From: a candidate division WOR-3 bacterium
GTDB taxonomy: Bacteria; Hydrothermota; Tepidihabitantia; Tepidihabitantales; Tepidihabitantaceae
DNA length: 64,000 nucleotides
NCBI GenBank assembly: GCA_024653355.1
Contig: JANLFQ010000002.1
Coordinates: 62,001-126,000, forward strand
Direction of reading: 5' to 3'
A program made the translations under genes and the position numbers. The notes under the pieces were generated by a model. The model had not been told where the DNA came from. It made no database searches and saw only the letters and a list, made by a program, of their open reading frames with translations. This document shows positions 24,674-33,535 of this stretch, piece after piece. How positions within the stretch are numbered: the stretch's first letter is position 1; every line of letters begins with the position of its first letter.

Positions 24674-25390
24674 CTATTCAAAAATCCGTTCCACCGCCTG
24701 GTCTTCAACCCAGCCGCCCACACCACCCGGAATCTGAATCAGCACAAACCCGGGCCGGCGCTCAACAATCTTGACCTCCAGCCCATCGTGCACCGCGGCA
24801 ATCTCCTTGTACTCTTCACCCGGTCCGGAGCGTAAAATCGCCTCGGTCACAACCACCACCGCCTTTGCCCGATTGATTACTCCTTGCCAGATTAGCGTCC
24901 CAACGCCAAAGTAGATGAAAACAACTGTCAACCCGATTGCCCCGTAACCCAAAAACTTTTTGCCCGTGCTCAGATAGAGCCCGAGACAGAGCGCCAGGAC
25001 GAAGAACAAAAGCCCGGCAAAAAAACGGGTTGTCAATCGGTCAAACGGTGTCAAAAGATTACGCACCATTGCTGTCAAAGGGCTTTCCGGATTGGGATTT
25101 TTATCCGGCCGGAAGTTGCGGACAAAGGCGATGTTGCCGGTGATGTCCGGGTCGTGCGGCTTGAGCGCCCAGGCACGGAGATAGTCCGCGAGCGCCCTGC
25201 CCAACCTGCCCAACTTGAAATGGGCATTGCCCCGATTGTAATAAATCTCCACCGCCGCGACCTGCTGCGCCGCCGAGTCGTAAAGGACAATGGCATCTGC
25301 AAACCGACCCGCCTCGTAAAGTTTGTTTGCCCGTTCCAACTGTTCAACCGGCAGCGCAAACACCAATATCAGCGTCGCAACTAAACTCAT
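24674..25390 (-). CDS. batE: BatE-like protein (TPR, membrane, SH3-like)
   Basis: This 238-aa protein has a short N-terminal hydrophobic segment, two TPR units (residues about 20-85, YYNRGNAHFKLGRLGRA), two membrane helices (about 120-165) and a C-terminal SH3-like domain (ILRSGPGEEYKEIAAVHDG). This matches BatE of Bat (Bacteroides aerotolerance) operons. It is the last gene of the MoxR-DUF58-Bat cluster and overlaps the batD stop by 4 bp. Function in the family is unresolved; the operon has been linked to oxygen tolerance and envelope stress. Confidence 0.8.
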   Translation of the reverse strand: MSLVATLILVFALPVEQLERANKLYEAGRFADAIVLYDSAAQQVAAVEIYYNRGNAHFKLGRLGRALADYLRAWALKPHDPDITGNIAFVRNFRPDKNPNPESPLTAMVRNLLTPFDRLTTRFFAGLLFFVLALCLGLYLSTGKKFLGYGAIGLTVVFIYFGVGTLIWQGVINRAKAVVVVTEAILRSGPGEEYKEIAAVHDGLEVKIVERRPGFVLIQIPGGVGGWVEDQAVERIFE

Positions 25391-27144
25391 ATCTTTTTGA
25401 CAACCCCGCGTGCCTTTTGTAAAACCGTGTGCGGGTTACACTCGCTCATATTAGGCGAAAACCGGGCAAGGGCACAGACCTGCACCGTGTCAAGCAAATC
25501 CTGCACCGCTCCCGCATCAACACCCTGTCGGGTCAACGCATCTTTTATTTCCCCACTGGTCAAAGCACCGGTTTCAATGTTGAACCGGTCCCCGGCATAC
25601 GAAAGTAACGCCTGATACACCAGACTGTAAAAGTCAGCAATCCGGTTTGCGGCAAGCGCTTTTTCCGCCTGTTTCAACCGGCGGTTTGCAACCTTGCGGG
25701 CATTACTGCGGCGCGCATAACCCGGGTCAAGTTGCAACTTGCGCCGCCGGACACCAAACCCGATGCCGAACGCCATCGCAACCAGCCCCATTATGTAAAA
25801 CAAATTAAACCAGGATTCACAACCCGCCAACCGGTTAACGGTCAGGCGGAGTTCGGTCTTGATATGCCTGATGTCCGTACCCAGAACCCTCATTCCGCTC
25901 GCGGTCGTATAATCCTCCCCGCTTCTTGCCGGCACACCGAGAGCGACAAACTCCAGAGCCGGTGTCTTTCTTGTGTAGTAACTGCCCGTATTCGGGTCAA
26001 AGAAACCAATCTCAACCTCCGGAATCCGGAATTTACCATCGGCCAGCGGCAAAAGCGGATATTCAAACCGCCTTGTACCATTGAGCCTGCCGCCGGCGTA
26101 ATTGAAATCGTCCTTTGTCTCCGGGCTCAGGACCTTCAAACCGGTAATCGGGGGCAGAGTTGGCGCACCAATTAAACCAAGGTTACCGGTTCCGGTGATA
26201 ACAAGCGAAAGCACAACCGGTTCCCCACCCTTTGCCGTTTCCGGCACCACCCGGGCACTAACCTGAAACGACCCAACACCACCGGTGAACGATGCCGGTC
26301 TTCCTGTTTCGGGCAGCGCCTTCACCTCAACCGTCACCTCTTCAGAATTAACCTCAAACGGCTGGGCGGTTGAGAAGAAAAATCCCGGCGCCACCATCTC
26401 ACCGGCAAGGCTCATCGCGCCAATCTTCAATTGCCCCGAACGGGTGGGAAACAGAGCGGTCTTTCGCACCACCGCGCCGAACATCTGCCTGCCCCGATAG
26501 GTTCTCCTTTCATAATTCAGTTTTTGCGGTTGATAAATCTCTTGAGCCCAGAAACCGGTCAGGGTCGGCGGCTCTTTGATATTCAAACTTGCCACCTGCC
26601 CTGTGGTGTAAAAGGTCCAGGTTGCGGTTACCATCTCACCCTGATAAACCGTTTTCCGGTCCACGCTCACATCAAGAAAAACCTCGCCTCGGGTTGGTTC
26701 CGGCTCTTCAAAGATATCAAAGGGCCGGCGCTGGGGTTGCGTTGGCTTTGGCTGAGTCCCGGTTTTCGTCACCTTGACCGTTATCGGTTCGGTTGTGTAC
26801 TCCGTCCCGTTGTAGTTCAACCGGCAGGGTCCGATTACCAGTTCGCCGGTTTTTTTCGGAATCAGGGTGTAGATAAAACTGATTGTCTGCTCCTGAGTCA
26901 CCCGGCCCTGAACAATCGAAATACTTGTTGACTGCGACTGGCTACTGCCGACATTGTCAAACTCAGGCAGTTCGGGTAACTGCGGCTTCGGCACCCGGCC
27001 CACATTCGTTCCGCTTACCTGAACAATCAACTGCAACGGCTCACCCAGCCCAACCGTTGTCCGGTCAACCTCGGCAGTGAACCGCAACTCACCACCGGTT
27101 GCGATGGTAAAAAACAAAACAAAGGTCACAATCCCGCACCGCAT
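25387..27144 (-). CDS. batD: BatD-like protein (oxygen tolerance family)
   Basis: From ATG 27144 this is a 585-aa protein with a signal peptide (MRCGIVTFVLFFTIATG), several Ig-like beta domains with repeated LGEPL/YQGEMVTATW/GGEPVVLSL segments, one transmembrane helix near residue 475 and a cytoplasmic helical tail (KQAEKALAANRIADFY). This is the BatD pattern. The start was chosen because it gives the signal peptide directly; an upstream in-frame reading lies within batB. The stop overlaps batE by 4 bp. It probably acts in the periplasm with the VWA proteins BatA and BatB. Confidence 0.85.
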   Translation of the reverse strand: MRCGIVTFVLFFTIATGGELRFTAEVDRTTVGLGEPLQLIVQVSGTNVGRVPKPQLPELPEFDNVGSSQSQSTSISIVQGRVTQEQTISFIYTLIPKKTGELVIGPCRLNYNGTEYTTEPITVKVTKTGTQPKPTQPQRRPFDIFEEPEPTRGEVFLDVSVDRKTVYQGEMVTATWTFYTTGQVASLNIKEPPTLTGFWAQEIYQPQKLNYERRTYRGRQMFGAVVRKTALFPTRSGQLKIGAMSLAGEMVAPGFFFSTAQPFEVNSEEVTVEVKALPETGRPASFTGGVGSFQVSARVVPETAKGGEPVVLSLVITGTGNLGLIGAPTLPPITGLKVLSPETKDDFNYAGGRLNGTRRFEYPLLPLADGKFRIPEVEIGFFDPNTGSYYTRKTPALEFVALGVPARSGEDYTTASGMRVLGTDIRHIKTELRLTVNRLAGCESWFNLFYIMGLVAMAFGIGFGVRRRKLQLDPGYARRSNARKVANRRLKQAEKALAANRIADFYSLVYQALLSYAGDRFNIETGALTSGEIKDALTRQGVDAGAVQDLLDTVQVCALARFSPNMSECNPHTVLQKARGVVKKI

Positions 27145-27145
27145 C

Positions 27146-28807
27146 TTACCAGTCCTTTTCCACCTGACGCCTTGCCCTGGGCTTGCGCACATCCTTCTGA
27201 ACCTGACGCTCCTTGTTTTCCACCGCCTGTAAAACCCGCTCCGCCTCATCCTTCTCCATTCCCGATTGTTCCTGATATTCTGGCGCCCGCGGTTGTTGTT
27301 GCTGCCTTCCTCCTGATTGCTGCTGCGGGCCCTGACTGGAATCTGGCGCCTGCTTCATCTCTTCTTTTTTCTTCAAACAGAACTCTAAATTCTCCTTTGC
27401 CTGCCGGTCGTTCGGATTGGCGAGTAAAGCCATTTTATAAGAATTAATCGCCTCATCCAGTTTCCCCATCCGATAAAAACTGTTACCCAGATTGTAAAAG
27501 GCGTTACCGCGTTTGCGCGGATTTCTGTCCACCGTTGCCAGAGAAAGCTCTTTGATTGCCTCATCGAATTTACCCAGCCGATAGTAGGTGTTGCCGATAT
27601 TGTAGTGAATCGCAAGGGCATCGGGCTCCAGCACCTCAGCCCGTTGATAAAAACTGAGCGCCTCCTGATACTTGCCCCGCCGGAACAACCCATTGCCCGC
27701 CCGCAGCAAATTGGGGACATCTCCGTTTGCCGTTTGCACAACGGCAAGAGAAACAACAAACCCGACGAGCGCTGCCCGCCGCCGATTAAAAGTGAATCGC
27801 CCCCTAATAAACAGGCTCAGCGGGTTGCGGACCGCCGGTAAAGCAAGGCTAAAGAACAGCAGCAAAATGCCCGCCAGCAAAAAAAGTTGATACCGCTCCA
27901 CATAGTTAGAAAAACTGCCCCCGCTCAACTCCTCTTTTTCCAGCCGGTCAAACTCTCCTGCCAGTTTTGCTGCCGAAAACCCCTCCATTCGATAAAACCG
28001 GCCGCCGGTTGCCTGCGCGATAAGAATCAACTTGCGCTCATCCATCCTTGAAATCACCACCTGACCGGAACGGTCCTTTTTGTAAACCACACCCCCTTCT
28101 TTTCTTTCCGGAATTGGCGCGCCCTCCGCACTGCTGAACGCCACCGGATAAATCCGCACCCCCAGTTCCTTCGCCACCTGCACCGCCTGTTCGGTCTGGG
28201 TCCCGAGGTCTTCGCCATCGGTGATTAAAACGAGCGCCCTGCTGCCCGGTGCGGTACTGGTAAACAGCTCACTCGCCTTCAGAATCGCCTTGCCGTAATC
28301 GGTGCCCGGCACCGGCATCAAATCCGGGCTGATGATGTCAAGGAACAGTTTTGCCGCCTCGATATCGGTTGTCAGCGGGCACAGGATATGGGCATCACCG
28401 GCAAAGGCAACAATGCCCACCGCATTACCGGTAAGTTCGTCCAGTAGGGCGGCAACTTCGGTCCGGGCGCGCTCGAGCCGGTTCGGCTTGACATCTTCGG
28501 CAAGCATCGACTTTGAGGCGTCAAGGGCAATCACCACCGCCACACCCCGGCTCTTGAACATCTGTAATCTCTCGCCCCACCTCGGTCGCGCCAGCGCAAT
28601 GACCATCAGCCCGAGCCCGAGAATTAAGAGCATCAGTTTCACCCATTCAAGAAAAGGTGCGCGGTCGGGTTCAATCCGGGCAAGCAACTGGGGTTCAATA
28701 AAACGGGCAACCCGTTTCCAATCCAGGTCCCGGACAACGATAAAAAACACTATGATTACCGGCAGGGCAAGCAGGAGATAGAGCATGTGCGGTGCGCCCC
28801 AGTGCAT
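27146..28807 (-). CDS. batB: BatB-BatC fusion: VWA domain membrane protein with TPR tail
   Basis: This 553-aa protein has two N-terminal membrane helices and a VWA domain with the MIDAS motif DASKS (about residue 95) and TDGED near 195. A third helix lies near residue 310 and a fourth near 345. A TPR region follows (about 365-480, with YNIGNTYYRLGKFDEA and YNLGNSFYRMGKLDEA), then a Gln-rich low-complexity segment and a charged tail. In other Bat operons BatB and the TPR protein BatC are separate genes; here they are joined. The stop lies one base from batD and the start overlaps batA's stop by 1 bp. Confidence 0.85.
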   Translation of the reverse strand: MHWGAPHMLYLLLALPVIIVFFIVVRDLDWKRVARFIEPQLLARIEPDRAPFLEWVKLMLLILGLGLMVIALARPRWGERLQMFKSRGVAVVIALDASKSMLAEDVKPNRLERARTEVAALLDELTGNAVGIVAFAGDAHILCPLTTDIEAAKLFLDIISPDLMPVPGTDYGKAILKASELFTSTAPGSRALVLITDGEDLGTQTEQAVQVAKELGVRIYPVAFSSAEGAPIPERKEGGVVYKKDRSGQVVISRMDERKLILIAQATGGRFYRMEGFSAAKLAGEFDRLEKEELSGGSFSNYVERYQLFLLAGILLLFFSLALPAVRNPLSLFIRGRFTFNRRRAALVGFVVSLAVVQTANGDVPNLLRAGNGLFRRGKYQEALSFYQRAEVLEPDALAIHYNIGNTYYRLGKFDEAIKELSLATVDRNPRKRGNAFYNLGNSFYRMGKLDEAINSYKMALLANPNDRQAKENLEFCLKKKEEMKQAPDSSQGPQQQSGGRQQQQPRAPEYQEQSGMEKDEAERVLQAVENKERQVQKDVRKPRARRQVEKDW

Positions 28808-29787
28808 TACACCAGCCTCCGGTTGATAACCATCCCCGCCGTAAATCCGGTAAATGTAAATATCAAGCCGAGCAGCAACGGCAGCGCCATCCGCTCCTGA
28901 TACAGAGTATAACGCCGGGCTTTGAAGGTCGAAGGTTCCAGCCGGTCAATCTCTTCATAAACCCGCTTCAGCGCCTCCGGGTCGGTCGCAAGAAAGAACT
29001 TACCACCGGTAATCGCAGCGATCTTCTCCAGCGTCTCGGTGTCAAGGTCAACCTCCACCTGAACATACCGCCTGCCAAAGAGCGGGTCGTCAACCGGAAA
29101 CGGTACCGGACCCTTACTGCCGACCCCAATCGTGTAAATCTTAATACCCAGCGCCGCTGCCGCCTGCGCTGCGGTCAAGGGGTCGATATCGCCCGTGTTG
29201 TTGCGGCCATCGGTCAAAAGGATAATCACCTTTTCCCGTGCCTTTGACCCCTTGAGCCGTGCCGCGGCACTGGCGATGCCCATCCCAATTGCGGTGCCAT
29301 CTTCCAGCGTGCCAAACTCAACCCGGTCCAGGATGTCGTTGACAATACTATGGTTCAGCGTCAGGGGACACTGGGTTAAACTGGTTGCGGCAAAAATCAC
29401 CAGACCGATGCGGTCTCCGGTTCTGCGGCTGACAAACTCCTTTGCCCGCTCCTTGGCAACGGTCAGGCGGTTTTTGGGCAGAAAGTCTGCCGCCTGCATC
29501 GTACCCGAAATGTCCAGACAGAGCATAATGTCAATCCCCCGGGTCTCCAGTTCCTCAAACATCCGCCCTTTTTGCGGTCGCGCCAGCGCCAGCGTGGAAA
29601 ACACCAGCGCCAGCGAATAGCAGAAAAGGGGCATCTGCGTCAGGACCTGCTCAAAGACCGTTGGTGCCGGCAGCAGGGTTGTGTCACTGAACCGCAGGCA
29701 ACTGCGCCGGCGCTGGCGCTCCCACCACCACAAAACCGGCACCAGCGCCAGAAGTACCAGATAACCCGGATGCGCTAGATGCCACAT
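28807..29787 (-). CDS. batA: BatA-like VWA domain membrane protein
   Basis: This 326-aa protein has a membrane helix at the N-terminus and another near residue 55, a VWA domain with the MIDAS motif DISGT (about residue 95) and LTDGRNNTGD near 190, and a C-terminal membrane helix around 305. It is the BatA member of the operon, forming with BatB a membrane-anchored VWA pair facing the periplasm or envelope. It follows the 370-aa protein gene after 3 bp. Confidence 0.88.
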   Translation of the reverse strand: MWHLAHPGYLVLLALVPVLWWWERQRRRSCLRFSDTTLLPAPTVFEQVLTQMPLFCYSLALVFSTLALARPQKGRMFEELETRGIDIMLCLDISGTMQAADFLPKNRLTVAKERAKEFVSRRTGDRIGLVIFAATSLTQCPLTLNHSIVNDILDRVEFGTLEDGTAIGMGIASAAARLKGSKAREKVIILLTDGRNNTGDIDPLTAAQAAAALGIKIYTIGVGSKGPVPFPVDDPLFGRRYVQVEVDLDTETLEKIAAITGGKFFLATDPEALKRVYEEIDRLEPSTFKARRYTLYQERMALPLLLGLIFTFTGFTAGMVINRRLV

Positions 29788-29790
29788 CGC

Positions 29791-30903
29791 CTAACCTCCG
29801 CTTTGCACCGGCGCGATACCACGCGCTCCTGCGCCGTTGCTGCCGGTCGATTCCGGCGCCGGCATCGTCAGTTCCACCAGTTGCCGTGCCTGAACCACCA
29901 CCTCTTGCGGCTTATCTGGAATATGCTTGGCATACTTCACCCGGTCGGTTTCAAAAAAGAACGCCCGGAACCGTTCAAATTCCGGCAGTTTCCGCTGGCG
30001 CAACTCCCGCAGAATCTCGCTCGTTGTCTGGTCAATTGCGGGAAACTCAAACCGCCGGGTCAAATACCGCTTCACAATCTCTGATACCGTGTAGTAATAC
30101 CGCTTCACCTGGCCACTGCTCAACAACTCTTCAACCGGCACCTGTTCCAGCGCCCTTAACGCCTCCTCCCAGGGTGAAAGCAATGGTGCCAACGCAACCT
30201 GTTTCTGTCGGTAACGCCTCAACAACCGGTAACCCCAATACCCACCTGCACCTAAGACCAGCGCGCCGAGCAAAACCCAGAGCGGTATCAGATTGGGAAA
30301 CTCCACCTGGGGTTTGATGTCGTTGATGTCCTGCATCCGCTCGTCAATTAAACTCATCACCTTCACCGGCAGCGAATCGCTCGCCGCGGCACACAACCCG
30401 CTGACATCCTGATAGGTCACGAGAAAAGGCGGCAGTTTTCGCTCACCCACGGTCCACAAAACCAGCGTCAGATTGTAAACATCAAAGGCGGTGTCGCCCC
30501 GGAAGTGAATCTCGTGTCTCTGCTCACTGACGGTAAAATCGTCTGCCTTTTCCACAAACGGGGGCGAAACGGTCAAATTGCGCGGATGGGAAACTGTCAC
30601 CGCCACCTTTAACCGGTCGCCAATCGTCAAGCCTTTGCCTTTTTTCTCTGTAACCCGCACCGTCACCCGCACCGGTCCATCTTGGACCAGACGATAAGGT
30701 CGGGCCGGTGTTGTGTCTGCTAGACTGTCCGACTGAGCCCATATTAGCCCAAAAAGCAAAACAAACCCAAAAACTATCCCTGCCGCTTTTCTTTTCCTCT
30801 CTCCTTGCCTGACCTTCCCTTGATGGAAGGAAACAAAGAGGAAGTTGTCCGTTTCTGCCTTACCGCACTTCTGCTCTGCTGCCCTTCGCTTCATTTCCAT
30901 CAC
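29791..30903 (-). CDS. Bat-operon membrane protein, DUF4381/BatX-like position
   Basis: The 370-aa protein has a hydrophobic segment at about residues 41-56, an Ig-like extracytoplasmic domain (70-190), a second helix at about 205-225 and a cytoplasmic helical domain (KRYYYTVSEIVKRYLTRRF near 270). It occupies the position of the small BatX/DUF4381-type gene between DUF58 and batA; I do not assign a family firmly. Its ATG overlaps the DUF58 stop by 4 bp (ATGA). The first 40 residues are charged and unusual for a signal peptide, so an internal start nearer the helix is possible. Confidence 0.7.
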   Translation of the reverse strand: MMEMKRRAAEQKCGKAETDNFLFVSFHQGKVRQGERKRKAAGIVFGFVLLFGLIWAQSDSLADTTPARPYRLVQDGPVRVTVRVTEKKGKGLTIGDRLKVAVTVSHPRNLTVSPPFVEKADDFTVSEQRHEIHFRGDTAFDVYNLTLVLWTVGERKLPPFLVTYQDVSGLCAAASDSLPVKVMSLIDERMQDINDIKPQVEFPNLIPLWVLLGALVLGAGGYWGYRLLRRYRQKQVALAPLLSPWEEALRALEQVPVEELLSSGQVKRYYYTVSEIVKRYLTRRFEFPAIDQTTSEILRELRQRKLPEFERFRAFFFETDRVKYAKHIPDKPQEVVVQARQLVELTMPAPESTGSNGAGARGIAPVQSGG

Positions 30904-31802
30904 CGATAACGCCGTGCCCGTTCCTGAAAGAAACGATGTAGTTTCGGGGTAAACGGTTCGTCGGTTAAAAGGGAAATATGGTCCACACCGAGCCGCTGAA
31001 ACAACCGGCTCAATGTCTCCTGCTGCCGCTCCTTTCTCTGCCGGAACTCATCCTGAACCCGCCGGGCACTCGTGTTCACGAGAACCCGTTTGCCCGTTTC
31101 CGCATCAACAAACTCCCGCAACCCCAGCGCCGGCAGATTCAACTCTGCCCGGTCGTTGATGCTCAACACCACCAGGTCGTGCTGCCGACTCATAATCGAA
31201 AGCGGCTTCTCAAACTCGGCACCGACAAAACCCGGCCCGAGCAAATCCGACACCAGAAACACAATCGCCCGGCGTTTGAGGATGTGCAAAACAAACTCCA
31301 GTGCTGCGCCCGGTGCTGTTCCCAAACCTTCGGGCTGAAAGTAGAGGATGTCCCGCACCAGGCGTAACACCTGCGTCCGTCCCTTTGCCGGTGGCACAAA
31401 GTGCTCAATCCGGTCGGTAAAAAACACCAGCCCCACCTTGTCGTTGTTCTTAATTGCCGAAAACGCCAGCGTCGCGCTCACCAGCGCCGCCTGCTCAATC
31501 TTCAACGCCCCTCTCGTGCCAAACCGATTAGAACCCGAAGCGTCCACCACCAGCATCACCAGAAGTTCCCGCTCTTCGGCAAACAACTTGACAAACGGCT
31601 TGCCAAACCTTGCGGTCAAACGCCAGTCAATCGTTCGCACATCGTCGCCCACCTGATACTCCCTGGTGTCGGCAAACTCCACCCCGCGCCCCTTGAAACT
31701 CGACCGGTAATCACCGGCAAACACCGTGTTAACCAAACGCCGGGTGCGAATTTCAATCTGCCGGATTTTGGAAAGTTCCAGCCGCGGTGTCACCGTCCGC
31801 AT
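30900..31802 (-). CDS. DUF58 domain protein
   Basis: This 300-aa protein has the DUF58 signature GRGVEFADTREYQVGDDVRTIDWRLTAR (seen around residues 38-65) followed by a VWA-like core (MLVVDASGS, residues about 85-95). DUF58 proteins accompany MoxR ATPases, and the pair is thought to act as a chaperone or assembly module for VWA proteins such as BatA and BatB. It follows moxR by 5 bp. Confidence 0.9.
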   Translation of the reverse strand: MRTVTPRLELSKIRQIEIRTRRLVNTVFAGDYRSSFKGRGVEFADTREYQVGDDVRTIDWRLTARFGKPFVKLFAEERELLVMLVVDASGSNRFGTRGALKIEQAALVSATLAFSAIKNNDKVGLVFFTDRIEHFVPPAKGRTQVLRLVRDILYFQPEGLGTAPGAALEFVLHILKRRAIVFLVSDLLGPGFVGAEFEKPLSIMSRQHDLVVLSINDRAELNLPALGLREFVDAETGKRVLVNTSARRVQDEFRQRKERQQETLSRLFQRLGVDHISLLTDEPFTPKLHRFFQERARRYR

Positions 31803-31807
31803 CGTCT

Positions 31808-32809
31808 TTACGGCACCTCCACCCCTTCGAGCACGCGCCGGATGATATCATCAGTTGTCAACTCTTCCGCCTCTGCCTCGTAGGTCAAAATCAGCCGGTG
31901 CCGCAGCACATCGTAGGCGAGCTCCTTGATGTCCTCCGGAATCACAAAACCCCTCCGCCTTAAAAACGCCATCGCCCGACTCGCCGTCAACAGATAAATT
32001 GACGCCCGGGGTGAAGCGCCATAGCGAATCAGCGGCACCAGGTCCGCAAGATTGTGCTCCTTGGGAAACCGGGTCGCAAACACCAAATTCACGATGTAAT
32101 CCTTCAACTTCTCATCCACATAGATACGGGTACACAACTCCCGGGCACGCAGCATCGTTGCGCTGTCAACCACCGGCGTCACCTTCGGCTCAACCCCTTT
32201 TGTCATCCGCTCAATAATCTGTTTCTCCTCCTCCTTTGAAGGATAACTCACCCGCAATTTCAGCAAAAACCGGTCGGTCTGTGCCTCAGGTAGGGGATAG
32301 GTTCCTTCCTGCTCAATCGGGTTCTGGGTTGCCAGGACCAGAAAGGGCTCCTCCAGCCGAAAGGTCTCATCACCAATCGTCACCTGCCGTTCCTGCATCG
32401 CCTCGAGCAGCGCGCTCTGCACCTTGGGTGGTGCCCGGTTAATCTCATCTGCCAGGACAAAATTGGCAAAAATCGGACCCTTGCGCGCGGTAAACTCGCC
32501 GGTCCTTTGATTGTAAATCTGCGTGCCGATGATGTCGGCGGGCAAAAGGTCGGGCGTAAACTGAATCCGTTGAAACCGGGCGCTGATTGCACCGGCAAGC
32601 GCCTTCACCGCATAGGTCTTTGCCAGCCCGGGCACACCCTCAATCAAAATGTGCCCGTTCGCTAAAAGCCCGATGAGCAACCTCTCAATCAAATACTTCT
32701 GCCCGACAATCACCTTGCCGACCTCAGCGGTCAGCGCCTGAACAAACACACTCTCTCTTTCTATCTCCTCATGAATCCGTCTGATATCATCCTGCTGTAA
32801 CTCGCTCAT
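31808..32809 (-). CDS. MoxR family AAA+ ATPase
   Basis: This 333-aa protein has Walker A GVPGLAKT near residue 58, Walker B FVLADEINRAPPKVQSALLEAMQE, sensor 1 LATQNPIEQEGTYPLPEAQTDRF and the C-terminal lid typical of MoxR AAA+ proteins. It heads the seven-gene Bat operon and likely remodels or activates the VWA proteins encoded downstream. AGGAG lies upstream of the ATG. A TATAAT at about 32862-32867 on the minus strand is a possible -10, without a good -35. Confidence 0.92.
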   Translation of the reverse strand: MSELQQDDIRRIHEEIERESVFVQALTAEVGKVIVGQKYLIERLLIGLLANGHILIEGVPGLAKTYAVKALAGAISARFQRIQFTPDLLPADIIGTQIYNQRTGEFTARKGPIFANFVLADEINRAPPKVQSALLEAMQERQVTIGDETFRLEEPFLVLATQNPIEQEGTYPLPEAQTDRFLLKLRVSYPSKEEEKQIIERMTKGVEPKVTPVVDSATMLRARELCTRIYVDEKLKDYIVNLVFATRFPKEHNLADLVPLIRYGASPRASIYLLTASRAMAFLRRRGFVIPEDIKELAYDVLRHRLILTYEAEAEELTTDDIIRRVLEGVEVP

Positions 32810-32917
32810 CGCCTACTCCTTTTTATAAATGCCTTTCAACCCCCATCTCCCACCTTATTTATTATAATAGACTAAACCGTTAACCCCCTGGTTGCAAGAA
32901 AAACAGGCTCGCTTTAC

Positions 32918-32953
32918 TTGATTTATCAATCCCCCGGCGGTATGCTATCAACG
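32918..32953 (+). promoter_or_regulatory. marC promoter, leaderless-type; decides the start
   Basis: TTGATT (32918-32923), 17-bp spacer, TATGCT (32941-32946), seven bases to the ATG at 32954. An upstream ATG at 32942 falls within the -10 itself, favouring the start at 32954. Confidence 0.5.
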
Positions 32954-33535
32954 ATGCTCTACTCACTCCTTCAACTAATCATCCTCTTCTTCGTCATCTT
33001 TGACCCGCTCTTGAGTTTTGTTGTCTTCTTTGGCGCCACCGCGGATATGAGCCCGGAAGAAAAAAGGAAAACCGCGCTCCTTGCGGTCATTGTTGCCTTT
33101 TCCATCTCCCTCCTCTGCCTCATCTTCGGTGCCAGCATCCTGCGCCTCTTCAACACCAACATCCAGGACTTCAAAATCGCCGGGGGCATCATTCTCGCCA
33201 TCCTCGGCATCAAGATGTCCCTTGGTCAGTCCGACTCGGAAAAGGTGATGGGCACCAAACGCTCGGCAAAGGCAATCGCCTCAATCATCGCCACCCCGCT
33301 TTTAACCGGTCCGGCATCAATCACCGCCATCATCATCAGCGTCCACGACTACGGCAGACTCCTCACCGCCATCGCCGTCCTTCTTGTCCTCATCATCACC
33401 CTGATTCTGTTCCTCCAGGCGCCCCGCATCACCCGCTTCACCGGCGAAACCGCGCTACAGGTTGTCTCCACCTTGATGGGCTTAATCACCCTCTCCTGGG
33501 GTATAATGTTCATCAAACAGGGTTTCGGCTCCTGA
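32954..33535 (+). CDS. MarC family membrane protein
   Basis: From ATG 32954 the product is 193 aa with six hydrophobic segments. Family signatures are visible: FDPLLSFVVFFG near the start, FKIAGGIILAILGIKM in the middle and TPLLTGPASITAIII after it. MarC (UPF0056) proteins are inner-membrane proteins of unknown function; they are not the multidrug resistance determinant once supposed. The last 23 bp overlap the 3' end of the convergent symporter gene. Confidence 0.85.
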   Translation: MLYSLLQLIILFFVIFDPLLSFVVFFGATADMSPEEKRKTALLAVIVAFSISLLCLIFGASILRLFNTNIQDFKIAGGIILAILGIKMSLGQSDSEKVMGTKRSAKAIASIIATPLLTGPASITAIIISVHDYGRLLTAIAVLLVLIITLILFLQAPRITRFTGETALQVVSTLMGLITLSWGIMFIKQGFGS

